Assembly (NCBI RefSeq): GCF_016429255.1
Contig: NZ_JAELUG010000073.1
Coordinates: 1-35,080, forward strand
DNA length: 35,080 bases
Origin: Rhizobium sp. ASV8
Lineage (GTDB): Bacteria > Pseudomonadota > Alphaproteobacteria > Rhizobiales > Rhizobiaceae
Reading direction: 5' to 3'
A program made the position numbers and the translations under genes. Positions 15,248-22,635 of the stretch are shown here, piece after piece (within the stretch, counting starts at the first letter, position 1; every line of letters starts with the position of its first letter). The notes beneath the pieces were generated by a model. The model did not search any database, was not told where the DNA came from, and was given only the letters and a program-made list of their open reading frames with translations.

Positions 15248-15315
15248 CATGCGCCCATTCTTAGCACCGGTACCGCTGATTTTTTGCAGCCCGGCAGCCG
15301 CGAAAGGGAAGCACT

Positions 15316-16170
15316 ATGTTCGAACTCAGGAATGTTTCACGCCGGTTTGGCAACAAGCTTGCTGTCGATTCCGTGACTTTGGACATACCCCAGGGACAGA
15401 TGGTCGGCGTCATCGGCCGCTCCGGCGCCGGCAAGTCGACCCTGTTGCGCATGATCAACCGCCTGGCAGATCCGAGCTCCGGCTCCATCCATTTCTCCGG
15501 TGTCGAGGTCTCGAAGCTCAAGGGCCGCGCGCTGCGCAGCTGGCAGCGCGATTGCGCCATGATCTTCCAGCAGTTCAACCTCGTTCCGCGCCTCGACGTA
15601 CTCACCAACGTCATGCTTGGCCGGCTCAACCAACGCTCGACCGTGCTGAGCCTCCTTTCGGTCTTTACACGCGAGGAGCGCATCGAAGCGATTGCCGCCC
15701 TCGAACGCCTCGGCATCGAGCAGACGGCATTGCAGATGGCCGGTACGCTTTCCGGCGGCCAGCAGCAGCGTGTTGCCATCTGCCGCGCCTTGATGCAGCA
15801 GCCGAAGATGATGCTCGCCGACGAGCCGATCGCCTCGCTTGATCCGCTCAACGCCAAGATCGTCATGGATGCGCTGCGAGACATCAACGAGCGTGAAGGC
15901 ATCACCGTCATCACCAACCTTCACACGCTGGATACGGCCCGCAACTATTGCGAACGCATCGTCGGCATGGCCGCCGGCCGCGTCGTCTTCGACGGCAAGG
16001 CGTCCGAACTGACGGCTGCAGCCGTCAAGGAAATCTACGGCACCGACAAGGACGGCGCCGGCATCGACGAGACCATGACGTCGACGGCAATCAATTTTGC
16101 CGACACGGCCGCGCAAGCCGCGGCAACCGAATCTGCCGGCCCGCAACCGCTGGCACTGGCCGGTCTCTGA
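15316..16170 (+). CDS. phnC: Phosphonate ABC transporter, ATP-binding protein
   Basis: A 284-residue ATPase of the phosphonate/phosphate importer (called phoC in Sinorhizobium meliloti). Motifs are Walker A GRSGAGKST, Q-loop CAMIFQQFNLVPRLDVLTNV (PhnC-like), signature LSGGQQQRVAICRAL, Walker B MMLADEPIASLD and switch His in TNLHTLDTARNYC. The region MLGRLNQRSTVLSLLSVFTR is a hallmark of PhnC. The C-terminal tail after IYGTDKDG is about 25 residues of low complexity beyond the family core (E. coli 262). It follows a Pho box and precedes phnD by 93 bp. Confidence 0.95.
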   Translation: MFELRNVSRRFGNKLAVDSVTLDIPQGQMVGVIGRSGAGKSTLLRMINRLADPSSGSIHFSGVEVSKLKGRALRSWQRDCAMIFQQFNLVPRLDVLTNVMLGRLNQRSTVLSLLSVFTREERIEAIAALERLGIEQTALQMAGTLSGGQQQRVAICRALMQQPKMMLADEPIASLDPLNAKIVMDALRDINEREGITVITNLHTLDTARNYCERIVGMAAGRVVFDGKASELTAAAVKEIYGTDKDGAGIDETMTSTAINFADTAAQAAATESAGPQPLALAGL

Positions 16171-16263
16171 GAGGGACGGCCGAGATCGAGAGCCCGCGTC
16201 AAGGGCACATTTCTTCTAGACCGAAGGCATCCGGGGACACCGGTTAATCAGGAGACGAACCCA

Positions 16264-17169
16264 ATGTTGAAGAAGACTCTTCTTGCGGCTACGGCGCTTC
16301 TCGCGCTCGTTGGCGGCGCAAACGCTGCAGATCTCAAGGAATTCCGCGTCGGCATTCTCGGCGGCGAAAACGAAGCCGACCGCCTGCGCAACTACGCCTG
16401 CCTCTCCGACCACCTGAAGAAGGAATTCGGTTTCGAGAAGGTTTCGCTGTTCCCGGCTGCCGACTATAACGGCGTTATCCAGGGTCTGCTCGGCGGCACG
16501 CTCGACTTCGCAGAACTCGGCGCTTCCGGCTACGCAGCCGTCGCCATCAAGGACCCGAAGGCCGTTACCCCGATCCTGACCACGCAGCAGACCGACGGCG
16601 CGACCGGCTACTACTCGATCGGCCTCGCTCTCAAGTCCTCCGGCATCAAGACGATCGCCGACGCCAAGGGCAAGAAGCTCGGCTACGCCGATCCGGACTC
16701 CACCTCGGGCTACCTCGTTCCGCTGACGCAGATTCCGAAGACCACCGGCGCTCCGAACGACAAGTTCTTCGCTTCGACCCAGTTCAACGGCGGCCATGAG
16801 AACAACCTGCTCGCCGCTTACGACGGCAAGGTCGACGTCGCTGTCGACGACTCCTCGGGCATCGGCGATTTCAAGGACGGCTTCACCTCCGGCACGTTCC
16901 GCAAGGCTGTGGACAAGGGCACCGTCGACCCGAACAAGCTCGTCGAAGTATGGCGCTCGCCGCTGATCCCGAACGGCCCGCTCGTCGTTCGCAATGCTTT
17001 GGGCACCGAATGGCAGGCCAAGCTGGCCGACTTCTTCCTGAAGCTGCCGACCACGGACGCCAAGTGCTTCAACGCCATCGAAGGCGGCGACTTCAAGGGC
17101 TACGTCAAGGTTACCCCGGATTTCTACAACGCCGTTATCGACGTTCGTAAGGCTGCTATCGGCGGCTAA
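16264..17169 (+). CDS. phnD: Phosphonate ABC transporter, periplasmic binding protein
   Basis: A 301-residue protein with a clean signal peptide (MLKKTLLAATALLALVGGANA, then ADLKEF). PhnD family motifs are FRVGILGGENEADRLRNYAC, VSLFPAADYNGVIQGLLGGT, LDFAELGASGYA, KKLGYADPDSTSGYLVP, FNGGHENNLLAAYDGKVDVA and PNGPLVVRNALG. The loops contacting phosphonate in known PhnD structures (YAD-x-STSG) are preserved. The ribosome site is AGGAGACG. A terminator-like hairpin follows the stop before phnE, as expected for a binding protein made in excess over its permeases. Confidence 0.95.
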   Translation: MLKKTLLAATALLALVGGANAADLKEFRVGILGGENEADRLRNYACLSDHLKKEFGFEKVSLFPAADYNGVIQGLLGGTLDFAELGASGYAAVAIKDPKAVTPILTTQQTDGATGYYSIGLALKSSGIKTIADAKGKKLGYADPDSTSGYLVPLTQIPKTTGAPNDKFFASTQFNGGHENNLLAAYDGKVDVAVDDSSGIGDFKDGFTSGTFRKAVDKGTVDPNKLVEVWRSPLIPNGPLVVRNALGTEWQAKLADFFLKLPTTDAKCFNAIEGGDFKGYVKVTPDFYNAVIDVRKAAIGG

Positions 17170-17186
17170 TCCGCGTTCCGATGACT

Positions 17187-17212
17187 GGGCGGCCGGCAAC
17201 GGCCGCCCTTTT
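17187..17212 (+). terminator. Intercistronic terminator/attenuator between phnD and phnE
   Basis: GGGCGGCCG-GCAA-CGGCCGCCC-TTTT is a perfect 9-bp GC stem with a GNRA-type tetraloop and a short U-run. It lies 18 bases after the phnD stop and 24 before phnE. It probably ends part of the transcripts and protects the phnCD mRNA 3' end. Confidence 0.7.
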
Positions 17213-17235
17213 GCTATTCACAAAGGCAGGATTTC

Positions 17236-18216
17236 ATGACGATTGCCGATACGCACCCGAACATGCAGAGCGCGCCGCAAAGCGCGAAGGAGATCGGCGA
17301 CGCCTGGACAAAGATGGTGGCCCGCCGCCGCCTTTACACCGGGATCGGCCTGATCATTCTGCTCGTTGCTTTCGTCAGTTCGGTTCGCTTCGCCGATGAA
17401 AGCAATGCCGGCCATTTCTTCGAGCGCCTGCCGCATCTGTTCGATTTCGTCAGCTGGCTTATTCCCAAGGACTGGGCTGACGTCTATCGCGCGCTATTCG
17501 ATCTGCCGAGCCCCAACGGCGCAAACGGCGCCGGCGGCGAGGAGTTCAACTTCCCGCTCGGCCGTGTCTATGTCTGGGGCGATTTCTATATCCCTGAATA
17601 TTTCGAGCTGATGCTCGTCACGATCAACATCGCGCTGGTCTCGACCATCGTCGGGTTCGTCTTCGCGGTGCCCCTCGCCTTCTTCGCCGCACGTAACCTG
17701 TCTCCCTCGCATCCGATCCGCCTGATCGCCAAGCGCATCATGGAACTGCTGCGCGCCTTCCCGGAAATCGTCATTGCCGGCCTGTTTTCCGCCATCCTGT
17801 CGATCGGCCCGATCGCGGCCATCATCGCCGTCGGCCTTCATACGATCGGCGCGCTCGGCAAGCTGTTCTACGAAGTGGTCGAGAACATCGACATGAAGCC
17901 GGATGAAGGCATGCGCGCCGTCGGCGCAAGCTGGACGGAGCGCGTTCGCTTCGCCGCCCTGCCGCAAGTCCTGCCGAATTTCATGTCCTATGCATTGCTG
18001 CGCCTGGAAATCAATGTCCGCGCCTCCACCATCATCGGCGCCGTCGGCGGCGGCGGTATCGGCGAGGAGCTGAAGCTTGCAATCTCGCGCGGCTTCGGCG
18101 CCAAGACTATGGCGCTGATGCTACTCCTCTTCGCGACGATCATCGTCGTCGACCAGTTTTCCGCATGGCTCCGCCGCCGTCTCGTCGGCGAGCACGCCTT
18201 CCTTCTGCAGCATTGA
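17236..18216 (+). CDS. phnE: Phosphonate ABC transporter, permease 1
   Basis: A 326-residue inner-membrane permease. The first helix lies at about residues 35-52 (RLYTGIGLIILLVAFVSSV). It is followed by a periplasmic loop and the transport core, beginning YFELMLVTINIALVSTIVGF, with FAVPLAFFAARNLSP, ELLRAFPEIVIAGLFSAILS and IIAVGLHTIGALGKLFYEVV. The cytoplasmic ATPase-contact motif is EGMRAVGASWTERVRFAALP, then ASTIIGAVGGGGIGEEL. This is the PhnE TIGR01097-type arrangement. It ends eight bases before phnE2. Confidence 0.93.
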   Translation: MTIADTHPNMQSAPQSAKEIGDAWTKMVARRRLYTGIGLIILLVAFVSSVRFADESNAGHFFERLPHLFDFVSWLIPKDWADVYRALFDLPSPNGANGAGGEEFNFPLGRVYVWGDFYIPEYFELMLVTINIALVSTIVGFVFAVPLAFFAARNLSPSHPIRLIAKRIMELLRAFPEIVIAGLFSAILSIGPIAAIIAVGLHTIGALGKLFYEVVENIDMKPDEGMRAVGASWTERVRFAALPQVLPNFMSYALLRLEINVRASTIIGAVGGGGIGEELKLAISRGFGAKTMALMLLLFATIIVVDQFSAWLRRRLVGEHAFLLQH

Positions 18217-18224
18217 GGTTCCCC

Positions 18225-19571
18225 ATGTCCGTCATCGACGCTGGCCGTATGCAGGAAATCGAAGCGCGTTATCCGGAGGTCTTTCACCGATCCTTCCGCC
18301 AGCGCTATGGGGCGCTGATGGTCTTCATCGGCATCATCCTCTACAGCTTTTACGCCGTATGGTTCTTCGACCTGCCGAAAGTCCTCTCCGACGCACGCTG
18401 GGAACGTGTCGGCATCTATCTCAGCCAATGGATCAGCTATGATGTCCAGCCGGAGTTCCGCATCTCCGGCGACAAGATCAGCATCAAATATCCGCGCTTC
18501 TCGCCGCTCGGCGACAATCCCAATCCGAACTGGGTGACGACCAATCCCGACGGCAGCATGATCGTTTCGGTGAGCGGCACCAGCCGCACGGTGGAGATCA
18601 CCAAGACGCAAGCGATCCTGACCGCACATGGCGTGACCATTCCGATCGACATAACAGGCAATGCCCCGAAAATCGTCGGTTCGCAGCCGGTTCCGAGCTG
18701 GATGACCGTCTATGACGACAATATCCTCGCCAATATGGGATTTGCCGGCGATGTCAGCATTTCCACGGATCGGGTGAAGATCCGCAAGCGTTTCCTCGGT
18801 TGGGCCAACTTCGTCTTCGACACGCATTCGCCCTTCTTCGACAAGCCGGCGGGCGAAGTCGTCAGCCTGATTGTCTCCGGGCCGCGGCTGGACCCTGATC
18901 AATCCAATCTCTCGCTGGCCTTCGACAATATCTGGAACAACGGTGCCTGGCAGCATGGCGACGTCTGGACCAAGCTTTTCCAGACAATCGTGATGGCGTT
19001 CCTAGGCACGCTGCTCGGTTCGCTTGCGGCTTTCCCACTTGCCTTCATGGCCGCCCGCAACATCACGCCGAACCGGCTGCTCAACCAGGTACTGAAGCGG
19101 CTGTTCGACTTCCTGCGGTCGGTTGACATGCTGATCTGGGCACTCTTCCTGACTCGTGCATTCGGCCCCGGCCCGCTCGCCGGTAGCGGCGCGATCTTCC
19201 TCACGGAAACAGGTACGCTCGGCAAGCTCTATTCGGAAGGTCTCGAGAATATCGACAACAAGCCGCGTGAAGGCGTGAAATCCACGGGCTCGTCGACGAT
19301 CCTGGTGCATCGCTACGGCATCGTGCCGCAGATCGTACCCGTCATCGTCAGCCAGACGCTCTACCAGTGGGAATCGAACGTGCGAGGCGCGACCATCATC
19401 GGCGCGGTCGGCGCCGGCGGTATCGGCCTCAAGCTTTGGGAAGCGATGCGCACGAATGCCAACTGGGCCAACGTCGCCTACATGGTGCTGCTGATCCTCA
19501 TCGTGGTCTTCCTGTTCGACGCCGCATCCAACGCGCTGCGTTCACGTCTGATGGGGACAAGGGTCAAGTAA
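18225..19571 (+). CDS. phnE2: Phosphonate ABC transporter, permease 2, with large extra periplasmic domain
   Basis: A 448-residue second PhnE-like permease (phoT in S. meliloti terms). The first helix is near residues 28-47 (YGALMVFIGIILYSFYAVWF). About 200 hydrophilic residues follow, with a beta-rich look (RISGDKISIKYPRFSPLGDN, TSRTVEITKTQAILTAHGVT), then the canonical core from about residue 248 (TKLFQTIVMAFLGTLLGSLA, DFLRSVDMLIWALFLTRAFG). The coupling motif is EGVKSTGSSTILVHRYGIVP, then ATIIGAVGAGGIGLKLWEAM. Most PhnE proteins are 260-300 residues, so the insert is an obvious addition. ATG 18225 is used because the upstream in-frame stretch only shadows the phnE 3' end. Confidence 0.9.
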   Translation: MSVIDAGRMQEIEARYPEVFHRSFRQRYGALMVFIGIILYSFYAVWFFDLPKVLSDARWERVGIYLSQWISYDVQPEFRISGDKISIKYPRFSPLGDNPNPNWVTTNPDGSMIVSVSGTSRTVEITKTQAILTAHGVTIPIDITGNAPKIVGSQPVPSWMTVYDDNILANMGFAGDVSISTDRVKIRKRFLGWANFVFDTHSPFFDKPAGEVVSLIVSGPRLDPDQSNLSLAFDNIWNNGAWQHGDVWTKLFQTIVMAFLGTLLGSLAAFPLAFMAARNITPNRLLNQVLKRLFDFLRSVDMLIWALFLTRAFGPGPLAGSGAIFLTETGTLGKLYSEGLENIDNKPREGVKSTGSSTILVHRYGIVPQIVPVIVSQTLYQWESNVRGATIIGAVGAGGIGLKLWEAMRTNANWANVAYMVLLILIVVFLFDAASNALRSRLMGTRVK

Positions 19572-19593
19572 AAATAGCGAGAAAAATCGCAAC

Positions 19594-19611
19594 GCATCAT
19601 CATTCTGTCAC
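19594..19611 (+). promoter_or_regulatory. Weak Pho-box candidate upstream of the DUF1045 gene
   Basis: GCATCAT-CATT-CTGTCAC has a second repeat that matches closely (6 of 7 against CTGTCAT, or 7 of 7 if C is allowed at the last position) and a first repeat that matches at only 4 of 7. It lies 149 bp before the TTG start. It could give DUF1045-phnM-phnN its own promoter, but a half-site by chance is quite possible. Confidence 0.3.
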
Positions 19612-19759
19612 GGGAATCCGGTAGCGCAGGCCCGGCAAGACCGCAGTGATCGAATCGGATTTAGCCGGATTCGACCAGCTGCGGCCTTACTGCTCTTGCG
19701 GTTTGTTGCAAATCACCCAACAGTGCCCCGCGCAGCCGATTTTTCCAAGGAATACAGCC

Positions 19760-20446
19760 TTGCGCTATGCTCTCTATTTCACGCCGCCCAAAGACGATTC
19801 GCTGACGTCGCTTGCCGCCCGCTGGCTGGGCCGCGATGCTTTTTCCAATGAGATTTTTTCCGACAAGGCCATGGGTCCGTTGCCGGAAGACCATGCCGAA
19901 CTGACCGCCGATCCGCGCCGCTACGGCTTCCATGCCACGCTGAAGGCGCCCTTCGAGCTCGCCTCATCAGTGAATGAGCGCGATCTGCTCGAGGTCGCTG
20001 CCGACTTCGCCTCGCGCACCAAGGCCTTCACCATTCCGGAGCTGGTGCTCGGCCAGCTCGGCCCGTTCTTCGCGCTCGTGCCGGGTTCGCTCTACCAGCC
20101 GCTGCAGGATTTTGCCTTCAGTGTCGTCAAGACTTTCGAGCCGTTCCGCGCCCCGCTGTCCGACCGTGACATCGCACGACGCAAGCCGGAAGAACTGACG
20201 GAGCCGCAGCGCGCTCACCTGCTGCGCTGGGGCTATCCTTATGTCAACGACGAGTTCCGTTTCCATATGACGCTGACCGGTCCCGTGCCGATCGAGCGTC
20301 AGGCCGACATGCATGAGACCCTGCGCGAGCGCTTTGCCGACCATTCCGGCAAACCACTTGCCATTTCAAGCCTTGCCATCTTCGTCGAAGAAGAGCGTGG
20401 GGCGCCCTTTACCGTCCGCTCCTGGCTGCCGCTTGCTGGCGGCTAG
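19760..20446 (+). CDS. DUF1045 phosphonate-operon protein, 2H-phosphoesterase-like
   Basis: A 228-residue protein of the DUF1045/phn-operon family. It holds the two His-x-Thr motifs of the 2H phosphoesterase superfamily, at residues 58-60 (GFHATLKAPFEL) and 169-171 (RFHMTLTGPVP). Such proteins open cyclic phosphodiesters. In E. coli the C-P lyase product, 5-phosphoribosyl 1,2-cyclic phosphate, is opened by PhnP, a metallo-beta-lactamase-fold enzyme that is absent from this window. This protein is the natural candidate for that step (inference). I chose the TTG at 19760, 8 bases after AAGGA, because the product then begins LRYALYFTPPKDDSL, where the family begins. An upstream ATG at 19646 adds unrelated sequence. 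Confidence 0.82.
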   Translation: MRYALYFTPPKDDSLTSLAARWLGRDAFSNEIFSDKAMGPLPEDHAELTADPRRYGFHATLKAPFELASSVNERDLLEVAADFASRTKAFTIPELVLGQLGPFFALVPGSLYQPLQDFAFSVVKTFEPFRAPLSDRDIARRKPEELTEPQRAHLLRWGYPYVNDEFRFHMTLTGPVPIERQADMHETLRERFADHSGKPLAISSLAIFVEEERGAPFTVRSWLPLAGG

Positions 20447-20499
20447 AGCATACCCGCTTCAAACACAGTCGCGGGAATGCTCTGTCTCTTTGTTTTCAC

Positions 20500-20543
20500 G
20501 CAATTCCCAACGCAAGACCGCTTCGCACTTTTGCTGGAATTGC
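20500..20543. repeat. 44-bp rhizobial palindromic repeat, copy 2 (upstream of phnM)
   Basis: Same architecture as 7593-7636: GCAATTCC and GGAATTGC ends, inner GCAAGA and TTTTGC. The inner G-C pair of copy 1 is a C-G pair here, so both strands of the stem changed together. It ends 21 bases before the phnM ATG, again inside a 5' leader. Confidence 0.75.
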
Positions 20544-20564
20544 TCCAATGATGAAAGACCCGAC

Positions 20565-21704
20565 ATGACCAAAGAAACCGTCCTTTCCAACGCCCGCATC
20601 GTTCTCGAAGACAGGATCGTCGAAGGCTCGGTGCTGATCCGTGACGGTCGTATTGCCGACATTTCCGAAGGCAAGTCCGCAATCGGCGAGGATTTCGAGG
20701 GTGATTATCTCATCCCCGGCCTGGTCGAGCTGCATACCGACCATCTCGAAGCGCATTACTCCCCGCGTCCGGGCGTTCGCTGGCACAAAACGTCGGCCAT
20801 CCAGGCTCATGACGCCCAGATCGTCACGTCAGGCATCACGACCGTGTTCGACTGCCTGCGCATGGGCTCGGATGAAGACGGCGGCTTCGAAAAGGGCGAA
20901 ATGCGCGATATGGCCGACGCCATTCAGGCGGCGCAGCGCGAAGATCGCCTGCGTGCCGACCACCTGATCCATCTGCGCTGCGAAGTCTCCTCCGACAACG
21001 TCCTCGATCACTTCCAGGACTTCGAGAAAGATCCTTACGTCCGTCTGGTGTCTTTGATGGACCACGCGCCGGGCCAGCGCCAGTTCCAGACCATGGACCA
21101 GTACATCTTCTACTACCAGAAGAAGCGCGGCCTGAGCGACGAGGTCTTTGCCCGTTTTGTCGCCAAGCGACAGGAAGAGTCGGCCAAATACGCAACGCCG
21201 CACCGCGACGCGATCTCCAAGGTCTGCTCCGAGCGCGGCATCACCGTCGCCAGCCATGACGACGCGACGCTTGCCCATGTCGACGAAGCCATCCACTACG
21301 GCGTCCGCCTGGCGGAATTCCCGACCAGCATCGATGCTGCCAAGGCTTCGCATGGCGCCGGCATGAGCGTGCTGATGGGCGCGCCGAACATCGTGCGCGG
21401 CAAGTCGCACTCGGGCAATATCGCTGCGCGCGATCTGGCCGAACTCGGCGTGCTGGACGTGCTCTCCTCCGACTACGTACCGCTCAGCCTGCTTCACGCC
21501 CCCTTCATCCTCGCGGACGAAGTCGAGGGCATCTCTCTGCCGCAGGCGATCGCCATGGTAACGGCAACGCCGGCAAAGACCGTCAGCCTCGACGATCGCG
21601 GGCGTATCGCTGAGGGCCTGCGCGCCGATCTGGTGCGTGTCCGCCGCGATCACGGCGTACCGGTTACGCGCTCCGTCTGGCGCGAAGGACGCCGGGTCGC
21701 ATGA
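20565..21704 (+). CDS. phnM: Alpha-D-ribose 1-methylphosphonate 5-triphosphate diphosphatase
   Basis: A 379-residue amidohydrolase-superfamily enzyme that removes pyrophosphate from ribose-phosphonate 5-triphosphate, giving the PhnJ substrate. The metal-site block is IPGLVELHTDHLEAHYSPRP near residues 52-70. Other family blocks are HDAQIVTSGITTVFDCLRMG, LIHLRCEVSSDNVLDHFQDF, VSLMDHAPGQRQFQ, TVASHDDATLAHVDEA, FPTSIDAAKASHGAGMSVLM and LSSDYVPLSLLHAPF (late catalytic Asp). E. coli PhnM is 378 residues. ATG 20565 is the natural N-terminus (MTKETVLSNARIVLEDRIVE). It overlaps phnN by ATGA. Confidence 0.96.
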   Translation: MTKETVLSNARIVLEDRIVEGSVLIRDGRIADISEGKSAIGEDFEGDYLIPGLVELHTDHLEAHYSPRPGVRWHKTSAIQAHDAQIVTSGITTVFDCLRMGSDEDGGFEKGEMRDMADAIQAAQREDRLRADHLIHLRCEVSSDNVLDHFQDFEKDPYVRLVSLMDHAPGQRQFQTMDQYIFYYQKKRGLSDEVFARFVAKRQEESAKYATPHRDAISKVCSERGITVASHDDATLAHVDEAIHYGVRLAEFPTSIDAAKASHGAGMSVLMGAPNIVRGKSHSGNIAARDLAELGVLDVLSSDYVPLSLLHAPFILADEVEGISLPQAIAMVTATPAKTVSLDDRGRIAEGLRADLVRVRRDHGVPVTRSVWREGRRVA

Positions 21705-22306
21705 GCGCCAACGCCGATATAGAGCCGGCTAATAATCGTCTTTCGGATGCAGCAACGGGCACACTTGCTGTCGTCGTCGGCCCGAGCGGTGCCGGCAAGG
21801 ATACGCTGATGAACCTCGCCGCCCGGCATTTTGCCGGCCGGCAGGACGTCCACTTCGTCCGCCGGGTCATCACGCGCGACAGCGATGCCGGCAACGAAGA
21901 TCACAGAAGCGTTTCCGACGCGGATTTCGATGCCATGAAGCAGGCGGGTGCATTCGCCGTCTCCTGGGAGGCGCATGGCCTGAAATACGGCATTCCGACC
22001 GACGTCGCCGAAGAACTTGCGCGCGGAAATCTGGTCATCGCCAACGGCTCGCGTTCGGCGCTGGCCCATTTCCAGGCTGCATTTCCGAAGCTGAAGGTCA
22101 TCAACGTCACGGCGCGGCGCGAAGTGCTGGCCGAGCGGTTGATGGCGCGTGGCCGCGAAAGCCGCGAGGACGTGCTGAAGCGCCTGGAGCGCAGCACGCT
22201 TGCCGTCCAGGACGGCTATGATGTCGCCGATATCGACAATAGCGGCACGCTCGAAGACGCCGAAGCCACCATCATCTCAGCACTGGAAGCACTGATCCGG
22301 AAGTGA
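21701..22306 (+). CDS. phnN: Ribose 1,5-bisphosphate phosphokinase
   Basis: A 201-residue P-loop kinase of the guanylate-kinase-like PhnN family, which makes PRPP from ribose 1,5-bisphosphate and ATP, the last step of the pathway. Walker A is VVGPSGAGKDTLM. Further motifs are RQDVHFVRRVITRDSDAGNE, DAMKQAGAFAVSWEAHGLKY, GIPTDVAEELARGNLVIANG, SRSALAHFQAAFP and VTARREVLAERLMARGRES. It is translationally coupled to phnM. It ends the phosphonate cluster; no clear terminator follows in the short gap to the convergent small ORF. Confidence 0.93.
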   Translation: MSANADIEPANNRLSDAATGTLAVVVGPSGAGKDTLMNLAARHFAGRQDVHFVRRVITRDSDAGNEDHRSVSDADFDAMKQAGAFAVSWEAHGLKYGIPTDVAEELARGNLVIANGSRSALAHFQAAFPKLKVINVTARREVLAERLMARGRESREDVLKRLERSTLAVQDGYDVADIDNSGTLEDAEATIISALEALIRK

Positions 22307-22333
22307 CCGGCACCGATGCTGGTGGGCCGAACG

Positions 22334-22588
22334 TCATTCGGCCTGCCACACATCTTCATATCCCCGGTCATCGACAATCAATTTCGTCCCCACGGGAAGA
22401 TGAAGATATTTGACGACGAGCGGCAGCATCTCGTTCAAGTGTTGGGCGTGAACCGGCTGATAGAAATCCTCGGCGTCCGAGGATTCCCCACAATGGAAAA
22501 ACCAGCTGATGTTTCCGCCGTCAGGCGGAACAACTCTCGTTCCATATATCGGCATCCTGCCGAGCGTCGACAGGGCGACTGCCACCAT
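22334..22588 (-). CDS. Small Imm33-like orphan protein downstream of polA
   Basis: The frame from ATG 22588 gives 84 residues, including DGGNISWFFHCGESSDAEDF, YQPVHAQHLNEMLPLVVKYL and LPVGTKLIVDDRGYEDVWQ. The W-F-x-C-G-E, H-x-x-HL and GYEDVW signature resembles Imm33-type immunity-like proteins. No toxin gene is adjacent. The conserved-looking stretch continues upstream of the ATG (SWNKLSANEPRPTSEE) as far as an in-frame TGA at 22646-22648, with no ATG/GTG/TTG in between. Either the gene starts at 22588 with a poor ribosome site, uses a rare start such as CTG 22639, or has lost its start. It lies directly behind polA on the same strand. Confidence 0.5.
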   Translation of the reverse strand: MVAVALSTLGRMPIYGTRVVPPDGGNISWFFHCGESSDAEDFYQPVHAQHLNEMLPLVVKYLHLPVGTKLIVDDRGYEDVWQAE

Positions 22589-22635
22589 CTCTTCCGACGT
22601 GGGCCTGGGCTCGTTCGCGCTTAGCTTGTTCCAGC

